Below are positions 47,273 through 57,092 of a DNA stretch of 64,000 nt, piece by piece. Where the stretch lies: contig NZ_JACHHA010000003.1 in assembly GCF_014202495.1 (NCBI RefSeq), positions 186,001 to 250,000 of the forward strand. Reading direction: 5' to 3'. Position numbers and translations under genes: made by a program. Source of the DNA: Cerasibacillus quisquiliarum. GTDB taxonomy: Bacteria; Bacillota; Bacilli; Bacillales; Amphibacillaceae. How positions within the stretch are numbered: the stretch's first letter is position 1; each line of letters begins with the position of its first letter. Below the pieces are notes generated by a model that saw only the letters and a list, made by a program, of their open reading frames with translations, was not told where the DNA came from and searched no databases.

Positions 47273-49975
47273 ATGGCTAAGTACAATGCAAAAAAGCAGT
47301 TTGAGCTTAATGGTAAAACGTATAACTATTACAAGTTAAAAGCACTTGAAGAAGCCAATATTGGTAAAATTTCTCGTTTACCTTATTCTATTCGTGTATT
47401 ACTAGAATCATTGCTCAGACAATATGATGGCCACGTGATTGATGATCAACATGTAGAAAGTTTAGCAAAATGGGGTCAAAGTGATGGAAGTACAGTCGAT
47501 GTTCCATTCAAACCATCCCGAGTTATTTTACAAGACTTTACAGGTGTACCAGCTGTAGTTGACCTTGCTTCATTACGTAAAGCAATGGTTGATATGGGAG
47601 GCAAGCCAGATAGTATTAATCCTGAAGTACCAGTAGATCTTGTCATTGACCACTCTGTACAAGTCGATGAATATGGTACACCGAACGCGTTACAAGCAAA
47701 TATGGAATTAGAATTCAAACGTAATGCTGAACGTTATGAGTTCTTACATTGGGCCCAAAAGGCATTTGATAATTATCGTGCGGTTCCACCAGCAACAGGT
47801 ATCGTGCACCAAGTTAACTTAGAGTATTTAGCTAATGTTGTTCACGGTGTTGAAAATGAGAACGGTGAGTATGAAGCATATCCAGATACATTAGTCGGTA
47901 CAGACTCACATACAACGATGATTAACGGATTAGGCGTTCTAGGATGGGGTGTTGGTGGTATTGAGGCAGAAGCTGGTATGTTAGGACAACCATCATATTT
48001 CCCGGCACCGGATGTCATTGGTGTTAAGTTCACAGGAGAATTTCCACAAGGAACAACAGCTACTGACTTAGCACTAAAAGTAACACAAGTTCTTCGTGAG
48101 AAAAATGTTGTTGGTAAATTTGTTGAATTCTTTGGACCTAGTTTAAGTGATATGCCTTTAGCTGACAGGGCTACAATCTCTAATATGGCACCAGAGTACG
48201 GTGCAACATGCGGATTCTTCCCTGTTGATGAGGAAGTGTTGAATTATTTACGCTTAACAGGCCGTAGTGAGGAACAAATTAAGTTAGTTGAAACATACTG
48301 TAAAACAAACGATTTATGGTATTCACCAGACCATGAGGAGCCTGAATATACAGAAGTTGTAGAAATCAACCTTTCTGAATTAGAACCAAACTTATCTGGA
48401 CCAAAACGCCCGCAAGATTTAATTCCTTTAACAAAAATGAAAGAAGAATTTAATAAAGCGATTACCGCTCCACTAGGCAATCAAGGCTTTGGTTTAGATG
48501 AATCAGAATTTGAAAAGGAAGTAACAATTAATCATCCAGATGGTAGCACATCTGTTATGAAAACAGGATCTGTAGCAATTGCAGCTATCACATCATGTAC
48601 AAATACTTCCAATCCATATGTTATGCTCGGAGCAGGCTTGCTAGCTAAAAATGCGGTAGAAAAAGGATTACAAGTACCGACATATGTTAAAACATCATTA
48701 GCGCCTGGTTCAAAAGTTGTTACACGTTATTTAGAAGACGCTGGACTTACAAAGTACTTAGATGAACTCGGATTTAATACAGTTGGTTATGGATGTACAA
48801 CTTGTATTGGTAACTCTGGACCATTACGTCCTGAGATTGAACGAGCCATCCAAGAAAATGACTTAACAGTTGCATCCGTACTTTCAGGTAACCGTAACTT
48901 TGAAGGGCGTATTCACCAACACGTAAAAGCTAACTACTTAGCATCGCCACCACTAGTCGTTGCTTATGCATTAGCAGGTACAGTTGATATTAACTTAACA
49001 GAAGATCCACTCGGTAAAAATGCAGACGGAGAAGATGTGTACTTAAAGGATATATGGCCATCCATGCAAGATATTAAAGAGGCTGTCGAATCCGTAGTTG
49101 TACCAGAGATTTTCCGCAAAGAATATGAAACAGTTTTCGATAGTAATGAGAAGTGGAATGAAATCGAAACGACAGATGAACCACTATTTGAGTGGGATAG
49201 CGAATCAACTTATATTCAAAATCCGCCATTCTTTGAAGGGTTATCAAAAGAAGCTGGTAAAGTTGAGCCATTAACAGGCCTACGTGTACTTGGTAAATTC
49301 GGCGACTCTGTAACAACTGACCATATTTCACCAGCTGGTGCAATTGCAAAAGATATGCCAGCAGGGAAATATTTACAAGAAAAAGGTGTGACACCACGTA
49401 ACTTTAACTCATATGGTTCACGTCGTGGAAACCATGAAGTCATGATGCGAGGAACATTTGCGAATATCCGTATTCGTAATCAAATTGCACCAGGAACAGA
49501 AGGCGGTTATACAACTTATTGGCCAACAGAAGAAGTCATGCCAATTTATGATGCAGCTATGAAGTACAAAGAAGATGACACAGGCTTAGTTGTACTTGCT
49601 GGTAAAGATTATGGAATGGGTTCATCTCGTGACTGGGCTGCTAAAGGTACGAACTTACTCGGTGTCAAAACAGTTATTGCCGAAAGTTATGAGCGTATCC
49701 ACCGTTCAAACTTAGTTATGATGGGCGTGTTACCACTACAATTTGAAAAAGGTCAAAACGCTGATAAATTAGGCTTAACAGGTAAAGAAATATTTAACGT
49801 TGAAATTGATGAAAATGTTAAACCACATGATCTTGTTAACGTCACAGCCGTTGATGAAAATGGAAAGGAAACGACATTTAAAGCAATTGTACGCTTCGAT
49901 AGTAGTGTAGAAATCGATTACTACCGTCATGGTGGAATCCTACAAATGGTATTACGTCAAAAGTTAAATAAGTAA
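47273..49975 (+). CDS. acnA: Aconitate hydratase (aconitase A)
   Basis: Isomerises citrate to isocitrate in the Krebs cycle. Without its iron-sulfur cluster the Bacillus enzyme (CitB) also binds RNA. The protein is 900 residues long, full size. The cluster cysteines are in TSCTNTSNP and [13 protein letters not shown]. Conserved active-site blocks include [20 protein letters not shown] and the C-terminal [16 protein letters not shown]. Of two ATGs (47267 and 47273), the second is nine bases from AAAGGGG and is preferred. Locus matches citB of B. subtilis, but the flanking small spore genes are missing. Confidence 0.96.
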   Translation: MAKYNAKKQFELNGKTYNYYKLKALEEANIGKISRLPYSIRVLLESLLRQYDGHVIDDQHVESLAKWGQSDGSTVDVPFKPSRVILQDFTGVPAVVDLASLRKAMVDMGGKPDSINPEVPVDLVIDHSVQVDEYGTPNALQANMELEFKRNAERYEFLHWAQKAFDNYRAVPPATGIVHQVNLEYLANVVHGVENENGEYEAYPDTLVGTDSHTTMINGLGVLGWGVGGIEAEAGMLGQPSYFPAPDVIGVKFTGEFPQGTTATDLALKVTQVLREKNVVGKFVEFFGPSLSDMPLADRATISNMAPEYGATCGFFPVDEEVLNYLRLTGRSEEQIKLVETYCKTNDLWYSPDHEEPEYTEVVEINLSELEPNLSGPKRPQDLIPLTKMKEEFNKAITAPLGNQGFGLDESEFEKEVTINHPDGSTSVMKTGSVAIAAITSCTNTSNPYVMLGAGLLAKNAVEKGLQVPTYVKTSLAPGSKVVTRYLEDAGLTKYLDELGFNTVGYGCTTCIGNSGPLRPEIERAIQENDLTVASVLSGNRNFEGRIHQHVKANYLASPPLVVAYALAGTVDINLTEDPLGKNADGEDVYLKDIWPSMQDIKEAVESVVVPEIFRKEYETVFDSNEKWNEIETTDEPLFEWDSESTYIQNPPFFEGLSKEAGKVEPLTGLRVLGKFGDSVTTDHISPAGAIAKDMPAGKYLQEKGVTPRNFNSYGSRRGNHEVMMRGTFANIRIRNQIAPGTEGGYTTYWPTEEVMPIYDAAMKYKEDDTGLVVLAGKDYGMGSSRDWAAKGTNLLGVKTVIAESYERIHRSNLVMMGVLPLQFEKGQNADKLGLTGKEIFNVEIDENVKPHDLVNVTAVDENGKETTFKAIVRFDSSVEIDYYRHGGILQMVLRQKLNK

Positions 49976-50040
49976 AACGAGCTTAACGCTAAGTGACTCT
50001 CACGTGTTAGAGTAAACAGAGTGAACATCAACATAATTTA

Positions 50041-50084
50041 AGTGGTCTTAGATCTATTATTTAAAGAGCTAAGACCGCTTTTTC
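50041..50084 (+). terminator. Terminator after acnA
   Basis: AGTGGTCTTAG (50041-50051) pairs with CTAAGACCGCT (50069-50079, one G-T pair), followed by T residues. The rest of the 287-bp gap to yneN shows no gene. Confidence 0.85.
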
Positions 50085-50262
50085 ATTCTTTATAGTTTTT
50101 CAAAACTTAAACTTATCAATATAATATTTATTTATTATTTTGAAGCTCGTTATAGCGCTTTATTTTTTCGACAGTTTCATGAACAAAGTCGCAAATACTT
50201 TACTCTCTAAAATAATCGCGTAAAATAGGTTATAGATTAATTTAGATAAGGGAGTTCATAGA

Positions 50263-50832
50263 ATGAATAAACGCATCTTTGGTGTCATACTACTACTTGT
50301 GTTAGGTGGTATTTTTGCCTATAATGCTTTTATAAAAAACGATGATCCAACTTCATCAAATAATCAAATGGATCAAGGTGGCGTCATTATGCCTGAAGAA
50401 GCAGCAGGTATTGCTGTCGGGGAGCAAGCACCAGATTTTGAACTATCTACACTAGAAGGGGAAAAGATTAGATTATCTGATTTAGAAGGACAAAAAGTTA
50501 TATTGAACTTTTGGGCCTCTTGGTGTCCACCATGTAAAAAGGAAATGCCAGAAATGCAATCCTTTTATGAAGCATACCATGAAGAAATCGTCATATTAGC
50601 TGTTAACACTGCTGAAAAAAACCCAGATAACGCAAAAAAATTTGTAGAAGAAAATGGTTTTACATTTCCCATCTTAATTGATGATGATTCGAAAATAGGC
50701 GGCGATATATATAAAGCATTAGCGTTGCCTACAACGTACTTTATCGGGACCGATGGAAAAATCCAACTTGAACGAAAAATTGGGCCAATGACGTTTGATG
50801 AAATGGTTGATATTAAGAACAAACTGAAATGA
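50263..50832 (+). CDS. yneN: Membrane-anchored TlpA/ResA-type thioredoxin (YneN)
   Basis: A 189-residue extracytoplasmic thiol-disulfide oxidoreductase. An N-terminal uncleaved signal-anchor (residues 4-23, IFGVILLLVLGGIFAYNAFI) precedes an AhpC/TSA-Redoxin fold domain from about residue 50. The active-site motif WCPPCK lies in LNFWASWCPPCKKEMPEM. The cis-proline loop is ALALPTTYFIG. It matches B. subtilis yneN by position after citB. Electron supply from CcdA, encoded in the same window, is plausible. Confidence 0.9.
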   Translation: MNKRIFGVILLLVLGGIFAYNAFIKNDDPTSSNNQMDQGGVIMPEEAAGIAVGEQAPDFELSTLEGEKIRLSDLEGQKVILNFWASWCPPCKKEMPEMQSFYEAYHEEIVILAVNTAEKNPDNAKKFVEENGFTFPILIDDDSKIGGDIYKALALPTTYFIGTDGKIQLERKIGPMTFDEMVDIKNKLK

Positions 50833-50836
50833 ATGT

Positions 50837-50872
50837 TAAAAAAGCATCGTCTCGTCTTAGACGATGCTTTTC
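50837..50872 (+). terminator. Terminator after yneN
   Basis: AAAAGCATCGTCT pairs with AGACGATGCTTTT (ends 50871) around a 6-nt loop, with A and T runs on either side. Confidence 0.9.
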
Positions 50873-50951
50873 TATATGTGTTATCTCCAATGAATAACGA
50901 TTAAATTTAAGGATAAAGTATACATGTATCAACATCTTAAAGGAGGATTTA

Positions 50952-51182
50952 ATGATGAATGATAAGCGCCCAAAACCAGATGATCGCTCTGATAATGTTG
51001 AGAAGTTACAACAAATGGTACATGACACAATCGAAAATATTCATGCATCGAAAGAAACATTAGAAAATGTAACGGGTGAGGAGAGAGAACAAATTATGGC
51101 AAAAAATGCGCGTCGAAAACAAGCGATAAAAGGAATGCGTGAAGAAATAAAAGACGAATATGAGCATGATAGAGATCAGTAA
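50952..51182 (+). CDS. tlp: Small acid-soluble spore protein Tlp
   Basis: A 76-residue thioredoxin-like (by name only) spore protein rich in charged residues. The conserved PKPDDRSDNVEKLQQMVHDT and the GEEREQIMAKNARRKQAI block identify it. It has no cysteine. Two adjacent ATGs (50952, 50955) follow AGGAGG. In B. subtilis tlp follows sspN in the forespore under sigma-G; sspN is not seen here. Confidence 0.93.
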   Translation: MMNDKRPKPDDRSDNVEKLQQMVHDTIENIHASKETLENVTGEEREQIMAKNARRKQAIKGMREEIKDEYEHDRDQ

Positions 51183-51225
51183 ATGTATCATTGAGAACAT
51201 ATCCGTGCTAATAGCCAAATTAGAA

Positions 51226-51261
51226 AAAAGAGTTCAGTTCATTATAGAACTGGACTCTTTT
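51226..51261 (+). terminator. Terminator after tlp
   Basis: A 15-bp stem with one G-T pair (51226-51240 with 51247-51261) around ATTATA. The remaining 180 bp before yneP hold nothing recognised. Confidence 0.85.
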
Positions 51262-51442
51262 AATTCATAACGAAGTCTTAACATATTTTTTATCATGAAT
51301 CGTTTATTTTACTATATATACAGCGATAGAACATGATTCCTACTTCAGTAAATCTTCTTACAAAGCCATTTGTTATGACATTGATTCCAATGAATTGAAT
51401 ATGATAAACTACTTTTAAATGGCTTAAGTGAGGAGGAAACAT

Positions 51443-51871
51443 ATGAAAACGACGACACCAATAGAAGTTAGATATCAAGAAACAGATCAAATGGGCGTTG
51501 TTTACCATGCAAATTATTTAGTATGGTTTGAAATAGGTCGGACAAAATTTATTGAATCTCTCGGTTTTTGTTATGCTGATATGGAAAAAGACGGAGTTGT
51601 CTCCCCAGTTACGAATGCTCAAATAAGTTTTAAAAAACCTATTCGCTATGGTGAAAAGGTGTTAATTGAAACATGGCTAGACCATTATGATGGCTTAAGA
51701 ACTGTATATGGTTATCACATTTTAAATGAAGTAGATGAAATAGCTGTTAGTGGTAAAACAGAACATGTAATCGTTAAAAAGGAAAATTTCCGGCCACTAT
51801 CCGTTAGAAAAGCTTTTCCAGATTGGCATGAAGCGTATATGAGCGCTTTAGAAAAAACAGGTGATGTATAA
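51443..51871 (+). CDS. yneP: Acyl-CoA thioesterase of the YbgC/FadM type (YneP)
   Basis: A 142-residue hotdog-fold thioesterase. The family motif DQMGVVYHANYLVWFEIGRT contains the catalytic Asp (in TDQMGVVYHANY). The ATG at 51443 follows AGGAGGAAA; an in-frame ATG-less extension to 51428 is rejected. Stop and yneQ start share one base (TAATG), an operon. The substrate is not known. Confidence 0.9.
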   Translation: MKTTTPIEVRYQETDQMGVVYHANYLVWFEIGRTKFIESLGFCYADMEKDGVVSPVTNAQISFKKPIRYGEKVLIETWLDHYDGLRTVYGYHILNEVDEIAVSGKTEHVIVKKENFRPLSVRKAFPDWHEAYMSALEKTGDV

Positions 51872-52173
51872 TGGCCTTTGGAATTAATCGTCAAGAACTA
51901 AAAATGTGGAAAGACTGCGTTATTAAAGGGAATATCTGTTTCTTAACACATTATTGGCAAGATGCACGATTCCCTCATGCATATACCGTTACAAAAGTTG
52001 GCTGTTACGATATCGAGAAATTAATTCAATGGGGACAGCGTTATGATTTAAAACCAGAATGGATCGATCAACGCAATACATATCCACATTTTGATTTATT
52101 TGGAGAACGCCAACGTGACATCTTAATAAAAGAAAAACAATGGGAGCAACTGAAGAGGTTCCGATTGCTTTAA
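51871..52173 (+). CDS. yneQ: YneQ family protein
   Basis: A 100-residue basic, aromatic-rich protein beginning MAFGINRQELKMWKDCV, like the YneQ family that follows yneP in Bacillaceae. HYWQDARFPHAYTVTKVGC and YPHFDLFGERQRDILI are visible conserved blocks. No membrane segment or known catalytic motif is seen; function is unknown. Translationally coupled to yneP. Confidence 0.85.
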   Translation: MAFGINRQELKMWKDCVIKGNICFLTHYWQDARFPHAYTVTKVGCYDIEKLIQWGQRYDLKPEWIDQRNTYPHFDLFGERQRDILIKEKQWEQLKRFRLL

Positions 52174-52202
52174 AAAAACAGGCGATAGATGCCTGTTTTT
52201 TT
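52172..52202. terminator. Bidirectional terminator between yneQ and yneR
   Basis: AAAAAAACAGGC pairs with GCCTGTTTTTTT (52172-52183, 52191-52202) around GATAGAT, for convergent genes. Confidence 0.9.
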
Positions 52203-52215
52203 AAAGAGATGATTG

Positions 52216-52509
52216 TTAATTTATTTTATTATAAATAAAAACGGGTTCATTTCGCTTATTATCGAAATCAACAATTAAATCTTTATCCTCAAAATACCAA
52301 GCGTCACTTTCTTCAACATAATATGTGATGCCGTTGAGTTGGACTGTAGCATGTGGTTGATATGGCTCATCCTGTTTAATCGCTAATGAAAAACCAGGTA
52401 CATTCCCCACGCCCCCATATCTTACGAAAAATCTTAAACAACTATTTTTATCCATTTCTAATTCTGTTTCATACCAAGTTGCTGCAGCTTCAGTGATGTG
52501 TAGTTTCAT
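52216..52509 (-). CDS. yneR: HesB-like domain protein YneR
   Basis: A 97-residue protein of the HesB/YneR-like family (A-type iron-sulfur fold). It starts [20 protein letters not shown] and includes [19 protein letters not shown]. The three cysteines of true IscA carriers are absent (only one Cys, C24), so it is unlikely to carry a cluster the usual way. Start ATG at 52509 follows AAAGGGGT. Its 5-prime end overlaps yidD by 20 bases. Function is unknown. Confidence 0.87.
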   Translation of the reverse strand: MKLHITEAAATWYETELEMDKNSCLRFFVRYGGVGNVPGFSLAIKQDEPYQPHATVQLNGITYYVEESDAWYFEDKDLIVDFDNKRNEPVFIYNKIN

Positions 52510-52753
52510 CAGACATGACCCCTTTACGGTGTTTTTGTTTTTTCTCAGGAACGAAGTCAACACCACCTGGATGGAAAGGATGGCATTTAGCAATTCGTTT
52601 TATAGATAAATAACCACCTTTTAAGGCACCGAATCTTTTAATAGCTTCTAAACTATAAGTTGAACATGTTGGATAAAACCGACAGGTCGGTGGTTTTAGA
52701 GGACTGATTATTTTTTGATAAAACTCTATTAATTTAATTAGAATAAATTTCAT
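52490..52753 (-). CDS. yidD: Membrane protein insertion efficiency factor YidD
   Basis: An 87-residue protein with an N-terminal amphipathic helix ([18 protein letters not shown]) and the full YidD motif: [34 protein letters not shown] and HPGGVDFVP. It helps YidC/SpoIIIJ insert membrane proteins. A basic/acidic tail of 18 residues follows. Its ATG overlaps the folE2 stop by four bases (ATGA), and its end overlaps yneR. In B. subtilis the orthologue is at a different locus, so this is a rearranged block. Confidence 0.92.
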   Translation of the reverse strand: MKFILIKLIEFYQKIISPLKPPTCRFYPTCSTYSLEAIKRFGALKGGYLSIKRIAKCHPFHPGGVDFVPEKKQKHRKGVMSDETTHH

Positions 52754-53688
52754 GCGTTTTTTTCCTTTAACTTATCATATGTTAAAGACGCAATTGCATC
52801 ATGCATGTGAATGGATTCTTCGTTACGGCATGAAACCTTAAATTTCCTAATGTAATCCAATTCATAGAGATCAGCAGCGACTAAACGTACCATATCTTCA
52901 ACAAAACGTGGGTTTTCATATGCTTGTTCGGTTACCATTTTTTCATCTGGGCGTTTTAACACAGGGTGTAATCTTGCACTTGCATTACTTTCGGCAGCTT
53001 CTAATAGCTCTTCTTTCCAATTCATATAGTCATCGATATTGTCATCTATAAAAGAGATTTCCATTGTGACATTGCCACGCTGGTTATGGGCACTATATTC
53101 ACTAATTTCTTTAGAACATGGACAAAGGGTTGTAACTTGGACTGTCATTCCAGCTGATAATGTATATCCCTCTTTTTGATCATAGTTGACAGTCATCGTG
53201 ATATCTGCATGGTTCAATCCAGCCAAACGAGACGCTGGACCTCGCCGTTCATAAAACCAAGGGAACTTTACCGATATGGTAGCATCCCTTTGATTTAAAC
53301 GCTCAGACAACTCTTTTGCAAAATGCTTTAATGAATTAAAGTTAGCAACAAATCCTCGCTCATGATAAGCTTGTAATTGTTCCATAAAACGGCTCATATT
53401 CGTTCCTTTGCTTGTTTGTTTAATCGATGATGTGAAAGTGAACTGAGCTACAGTCGTTTGCTCTTGAGGAGATAATTGGCTCGTGACTGTTATGGGATGC
53501 TTAACACGATCAATACCGACAGCGTCAAGTTCAAATAAAAAATCTTTTTTCATATTTTGAATATCAGTCATTTGACATTTATCTACAGGTTTTGTTTTCG
53601 GGCCTGGTTTTACTGAACCAAATAGTTTAAGTCTTTCTTCTTTATGAGGTAGTTGTTTTTTTTCAATAAGATCTACATGTTTTTCCAT
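52750..53688 (-). CDS. folE2: GTP cyclohydrolase FolE2 (type IB)
   Basis: Makes dihydroneopterin triphosphate from GTP for folate synthesis. The type IB family is 312 residues here. Key blocks are [29 protein letters not shown] and the catalytic-site sequence [20 protein letters not shown] (residues 185-204, Cys 189 and 191). This isozyme does not need zinc and in B. subtilis is induced by zinc starvation through Zur. Translationally coupled to yidD (ATGA). Confidence 0.94.
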   Translation of the reverse strand: MEKHVDLIEKKQLPHKEERLKLFGSVKPGPKTKPVDKCQMTDIQNMKKDFLFELDAVGIDRVKHPITVTSQLSPQEQTTVAQFTFTSSIKQTSKGTNMSRFMEQLQAYHERGFVANFNSLKHFAKELSERLNQRDATISVKFPWFYERRGPASRLAGLNHADITMTVNYDQKEGYTLSAGMTVQVTTLCPCSKEISEYSAHNQRGNVTMEISFIDDNIDDYMNWKEELLEAAESNASARLHPVLKRPDEKMVTEQAYENPRFVEDMVRLVAADLYELDYIRKFKVSCRNEESIHMHDAIASLTYDKLKEKNA

Positions 53689-53708
53689 TATAAGTCCCTT
53701 TCTTATAT

Positions 53709-53729
53709 TAAAAATGAATCATATTTTTA
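53709..53729. promoter_or_regulatory. Imperfect palindrome in front of folE2
   Basis: The sequence TAAAAATGAATCATATTTTTA lacks perfect symmetry but has ATGA-A-TCAT at its centre and A/T arms, 6 of 7 in a 7-1-7 layout. It lies 21 bases before the folE2 start. It could be a Fur-superfamily (Zur-like) site, but it does not match the Bacillus Zur consensus well. Confidence 0.3.
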
Positions 53730-53788
53730 CTCTAAAGTATACTGAACTCATTTGGTTTATTCAAACAAACAAGACTAAAAATGAGTTA

Positions 53789-54370
53789 TTACATCCACTT
53801 TATTTTTGGTTCTGTTTTATTCTTTATTCGTTTAATATTTTCTCTATGACGAATAAAAACAAAAATAGTTAGGAAGGAAGTAATCATGATTAATCCAGTA
53901 TCTTTCATAATAATTGTTACAATCACTGTTACTACACCTGTTATCATTGAAGAAAGTGAGACATATTTTGTTAAATAAAGTGTTAAAAGAAAAGAAGCAA
54001 TCATAATTAGGAATAAAATCGGCTGAATACCTAATATAATACCGGCAGATGTAGCGACGGCTTTACCACCTTTGAATTTAGCGAATATAGGATATGTATG
54101 ACCTAATACGGCAAACACACCAATTATTAATCGGTAGACATCAGCATCAAATAAAAGTGGTAAAAGCGTTGCGCCTGTTCCTTTTAAAATATCAGCTATT
54201 GTGACGATCGTTCCTGCTTTTATACCTAAAACACGAAAAGTATTCGTTGCACCCATGTTCCCACTACCATGTTCTCGAATATCTATGTTATATCTTAACT
54301 TTCCAATAATAAGTGCAGAGGGAATTGAACCTAATAAATAAGCAACCAAGCCAAAGATTATGTATTCCAT
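53789..54370 (-). CDS. plsY: Acyl-phosphate glycerol-3-phosphate acyltransferase PlsY
   Basis: Membrane enzyme that makes lysophosphatidic acid from acyl phosphate, the first step of phospholipid synthesis. It has 193 residues and about five hydrophobic segments. The three PlsY motifs are visible: [26 protein letters not shown] and [21 protein letters not shown]. It begins at 54370 with an AGGAAAG site. It is yneS of B. subtilis, located next to parE as usual. Confidence 0.95.
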   Translation of the reverse strand: MEYIIFGLVAYLLGSIPSALIIGKLRYNIDIREHGSGNMGATNTFRVLGIKAGTIVTIADILKGTGATLLPLLFDADVYRLIIGVFAVLGHTYPIFAKFKGGKAVATSAGIILGIQPILFLIMIASFLLTLYLTKYVSLSSMITGVVTVIVTIIMKDTGLIMITSFLTIFVFIRHRENIKRIKNKTEPKIKWM

Positions 54371-54546
54371 ATGTACTTTCCTACTTTCGTTTATTATCTC
54401 TTATCCTTTATTTTACCATGAACAGGGATATGAATGAATAAAATATTTCCAATATGTCATGAGACGTTCATTCTTAGATGTGGACCTTACAGTGCTTTGT
54501 AACCTATGATAGAATAAAATAAAGCATGTTATTAGGAGGATATATA

Positions 54547-54963
54547 ATGAGTTGGAAAAATCCAGAAAACGAAGAGATAAAACATATTTTAGAAAAAGCG
54601 AAAACAATAGCTGTCGTCGGGCTATCTAATAATCCAGAACGTACGTCTTATCAAATTGCTAAAGCGATGCAAGATGCGGGATATAAAATCATTCCTGTAA
54701 ATCCTATGGTTGATGAAGTTCTAGGCGAAAAAGCTTATTCATCTTTAACAGAGATTGAAGAAGACTTTGATCTAATTAATGTATTTCGCCGTTCTGAATT
54801 TCTACCAGAGATTGCTAAAGAAGCAGCCCAAACAAAATGTAATGTTTTTTGGGCTCAACAAGGTATTATAAATGAAGAAGCATATAACTATTTAAAACAA
54901 AAAGGATTTACAGTTATTATGGACATGTGTATTAAGGTAGCCCATTCTGTACTAGTTAAATAA
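54547..54963 (+). CDS. yneT: CoA-binding protein YneT
   Basis: A 138-residue Rossmann-fold CoA-binding domain protein. The nucleotide motif is IAVVGLSNNPERTSYQIAKA near residues 20-40, with IIPVNPMVDEVLGEKAYSSL following, and the typical FWAQQGIINEEA and MDMCIKVAH. The start at 54547 follows TAGGAGG; an ATG at 54526 precedes that site. The function is unknown. Location between plsY and parE is conserved in Bacillaceae. Confidence 0.9.
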   Translation: MSWKNPENEEIKHILEKAKTIAVVGLSNNPERTSYQIAKAMQDAGYKIIPVNPMVDEVLGEKAYSSLTEIEEDFDLINVFRRSEFLPEIAKEAAQTKCNVFWAQQGIINEEAYNYLKQKGFTVIMDMCIKVAHSVLVK

Positions 54964-54978
54964 AGATTATCTCAAAGC

Positions 54979-55008
54979 AAAAGGGTGGCCTACTTGTCAC
55001 CCTTTTAC
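54979..55008 (+). terminator. Terminator after yneT
   Basis: AAAAGGGTG pairs with CACCCTTTT around a 10-nt loop (54979-54987, 54998-55006). Confidence 0.85.
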
Positions 55009-55121
55009 TTTAGTCTATGAAATAATTATAGTATACTAAAACAAGTTTATGAGACGACTATAAATAAGAGCGCTAGTTCTATAGTAGAAGTGATTCGAGG
55101 ATGAAAGGGGTTCGATGGAAT

Positions 55122-57077
55122 ATGAACAAGGATCCTCAACAATATACAGACGATTCGATTCAAATATTGGAAGGGTTAGATGCAGTTAGGAAACGTCCTG
55201 GTATGTATGTTGGAAGTACGGATATAAGAGGTTTACATCATCTTGTATTTGAAATCATGGATAACGCAGTAGATGAAGCATTGGCAGGTTATGGAGACAT
55301 CATCCGTGTCACTATACATAAAGATGAGAGCATTTCAGTAGAAGATGAAGGAAGAGGTATTCCAGCTGGGATGCACCATACAGGAAAACCGACGCTTGAA
55401 GTCATCTTTACGGTGTTACATGCAGGTGGAAAATTTGGCCAAGGTGGCTATAAAACAAGTGGCGGATTACACGGAGTTGGTGCATCTGTCGTAAACGCTT
55501 TATCAGAATGGATGGAGGTCACAACCTATCGAGATGGTCAAATATATCATCAGCGATTTGAAAAAGGTGGTCATCCTGTTAAACCTCCTGAAAACAAAGG
55601 AAAAACACGTAAAACGGGTTCAATCATCCATTTTAAACCTGATCCAGACATATTTTCAACAACTTCGTTTCAATCTGAAATGATTAAAGAAAGACTCAGA
55701 GAAGCAGCATTTTTATTAAAAGGTCTGAAATTAGTTTTTACTGATTTAAGAACAGATGAACAGCAAACGTTTCATTATCCTGATGGTTTAAAGGCTTTCG
55801 TTCATTATTTAAACGAAGAAAAGGACGTGCTTCATGAGGTTGTTTCATTTGAAGGCGAACATCAAGGTATAGAAGTTGATTTTGCGTTTCAATTTAATGA
55901 TGGCTTTGCAGAAAGCATGCTATCATTCGTGAATCATGTGCGTACGAAAGATGGTGGAACACATGAGTCGGGTGCAAGAGCGGCCATTACTCGTATATTT
56001 AATGATCATGCACGAAAAATCGGTGAATTAAAAGAAAAAGACAAAAATCTTGAAGGAACTGATATTCGTGAAGGATTAACGGCGATTGTATCAGTTCGTA
56101 TCCCAGAGGAAAAACTACAGTTTGAAGGACAGACTAAAGGTAAGTTAGGCACTTCTGAAGCACGTTCTAGCGTAGATGCCATCATTTCAGAGCAACTCTC
56201 TTTCTTTTTAGAAGAAAATCCAAAAATTGCTCAATTATTAATTAAAAAATCGCTTCGTGCTCGTGACGCTAGAGAAGCAGCAAGAAAAGCAAGAGAAGAA
56301 GCACGTTCAGGTAAAAAACGTCGCCGTCGTGATAGTATTTTAAGTGGTAAATTAACGCCAGCTCAATCAAGAAACCCTAAGAGAAATGAATTATATCTCG
56401 TAGAGGGCGATTCTGCGGGTGGCTCTGCAAAGCAAGGACGAGATCGAAAGTTTCAAGCGATTCTTCCGTTGAGAGGGAAAGTCATCAATACCGAGAAAGC
56501 AAAATTAGAAGATATTCTTAAAAATGAAGAAATCTCAACAATTATTCATACAATCGGTGCTGGTGTTGGTGGCGACTTTAATATTGATGATATTCAATAC
56601 GATAAGATTATTATTATGACGGATGCTGATACGGACGGTGCCCATATTCAAGTGTTACTCTTAACGTTTTTTTACCGTTATATGCGACCGTTAATTGAAG
56701 CTGGGCATGTATATTTAGCGTTACCGCCTTTATATAAGATTGCTAAGGGGCGAGGCAAAAAAGAAAAAGTTATCTATGCATGGGATGAGGCTGGATTAAA
56801 TGATGCGATTAAACAATTTAAAGATGGTTATACGATTCAACGCTATAAAGGTTTAGGAGAAATGAATGCCGAACAATTGTGGGAGACAACGATGAATCCC
56901 GAATCAAGAACATTAATTCGTGTGACAATAGATGATTTAGCACGTGCGGAAAGAAGAGTAACGACATTGATGGGGAACAAAGTTGCTCCTAGACGTAAAT
57001 GGATTGAAGACAATGTAGAATTTGGGCTTGAAGAAGAGGGTAGTATTTTAGAAAACGAACATATTCATACTGTATGA
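55122..57077 (+). CDS. parE: DNA topoisomerase IV subunit B
   Basis: ATPase subunit of the enzyme that unlinks replicated chromosomes, 651 residues. GHKL ATP-binding motif EIMDNAVDEALAG is near residue 45, followed by DEGRGIP and GGLHGVGASVVNALS. The TOPRIM domain has LVEGDSAGGSAKQGRDR and MTDADTDGAHI. The start at 55122 begins the conserved NKDPQQYTDDSIQ region; an ATG at 55101 lies before the AAAGGGG site. It is 15 bp from parC. Confidence 0.96.
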   Translation: MNKDPQQYTDDSIQILEGLDAVRKRPGMYVGSTDIRGLHHLVFEIMDNAVDEALAGYGDIIRVTIHKDESISVEDEGRGIPAGMHHTGKPTLEVIFTVLHAGGKFGQGGYKTSGGLHGVGASVVNALSEWMEVTTYRDGQIYHQRFEKGGHPVKPPENKGKTRKTGSIIHFKPDPDIFSTTSFQSEMIKERLREAAFLLKGLKLVFTDLRTDEQQTFHYPDGLKAFVHYLNEEKDVLHEVVSFEGEHQGIEVDFAFQFNDGFAESMLSFVNHVRTKDGGTHESGARAAITRIFNDHARKIGELKEKDKNLEGTDIREGLTAIVSVRIPEEKLQFEGQTKGKLGTSEARSSVDAIISEQLSFFLEENPKIAQLLIKKSLRARDAREAARKAREEARSGKKRRRRDSILSGKLTPAQSRNPKRNELYLVEGDSAGGSAKQGRDRKFQAILPLRGKVINTEKAKLEDILKNEEISTIIHTIGAGVGGDFNIDDIQYDKIIIMTDADTDGAHIQVLLLTFFYRYMRPLIEAGHVYLALPPLYKIAKGRGKKEKVIYAWDEAGLNDAIKQFKDGYTIQRYKGLGEMNAEQLWETTMNPESRTLIRVTIDDLARAERRVTTLMGNKVAPRRKWIEDNVEFGLEEEGSILENEHIHTV

Positions 57078-57092
57078 TAGGGGGGCTATCAT

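Noticed and set aside
50167..50173. Second Spo0A-like box (TGTCGAA on the minus strand) before yneN
   Set aside because: A seven-base core is expected several times by chance in 64 kb, and yneN is not a known Spo0A target; flanks are weaker than at sirA.
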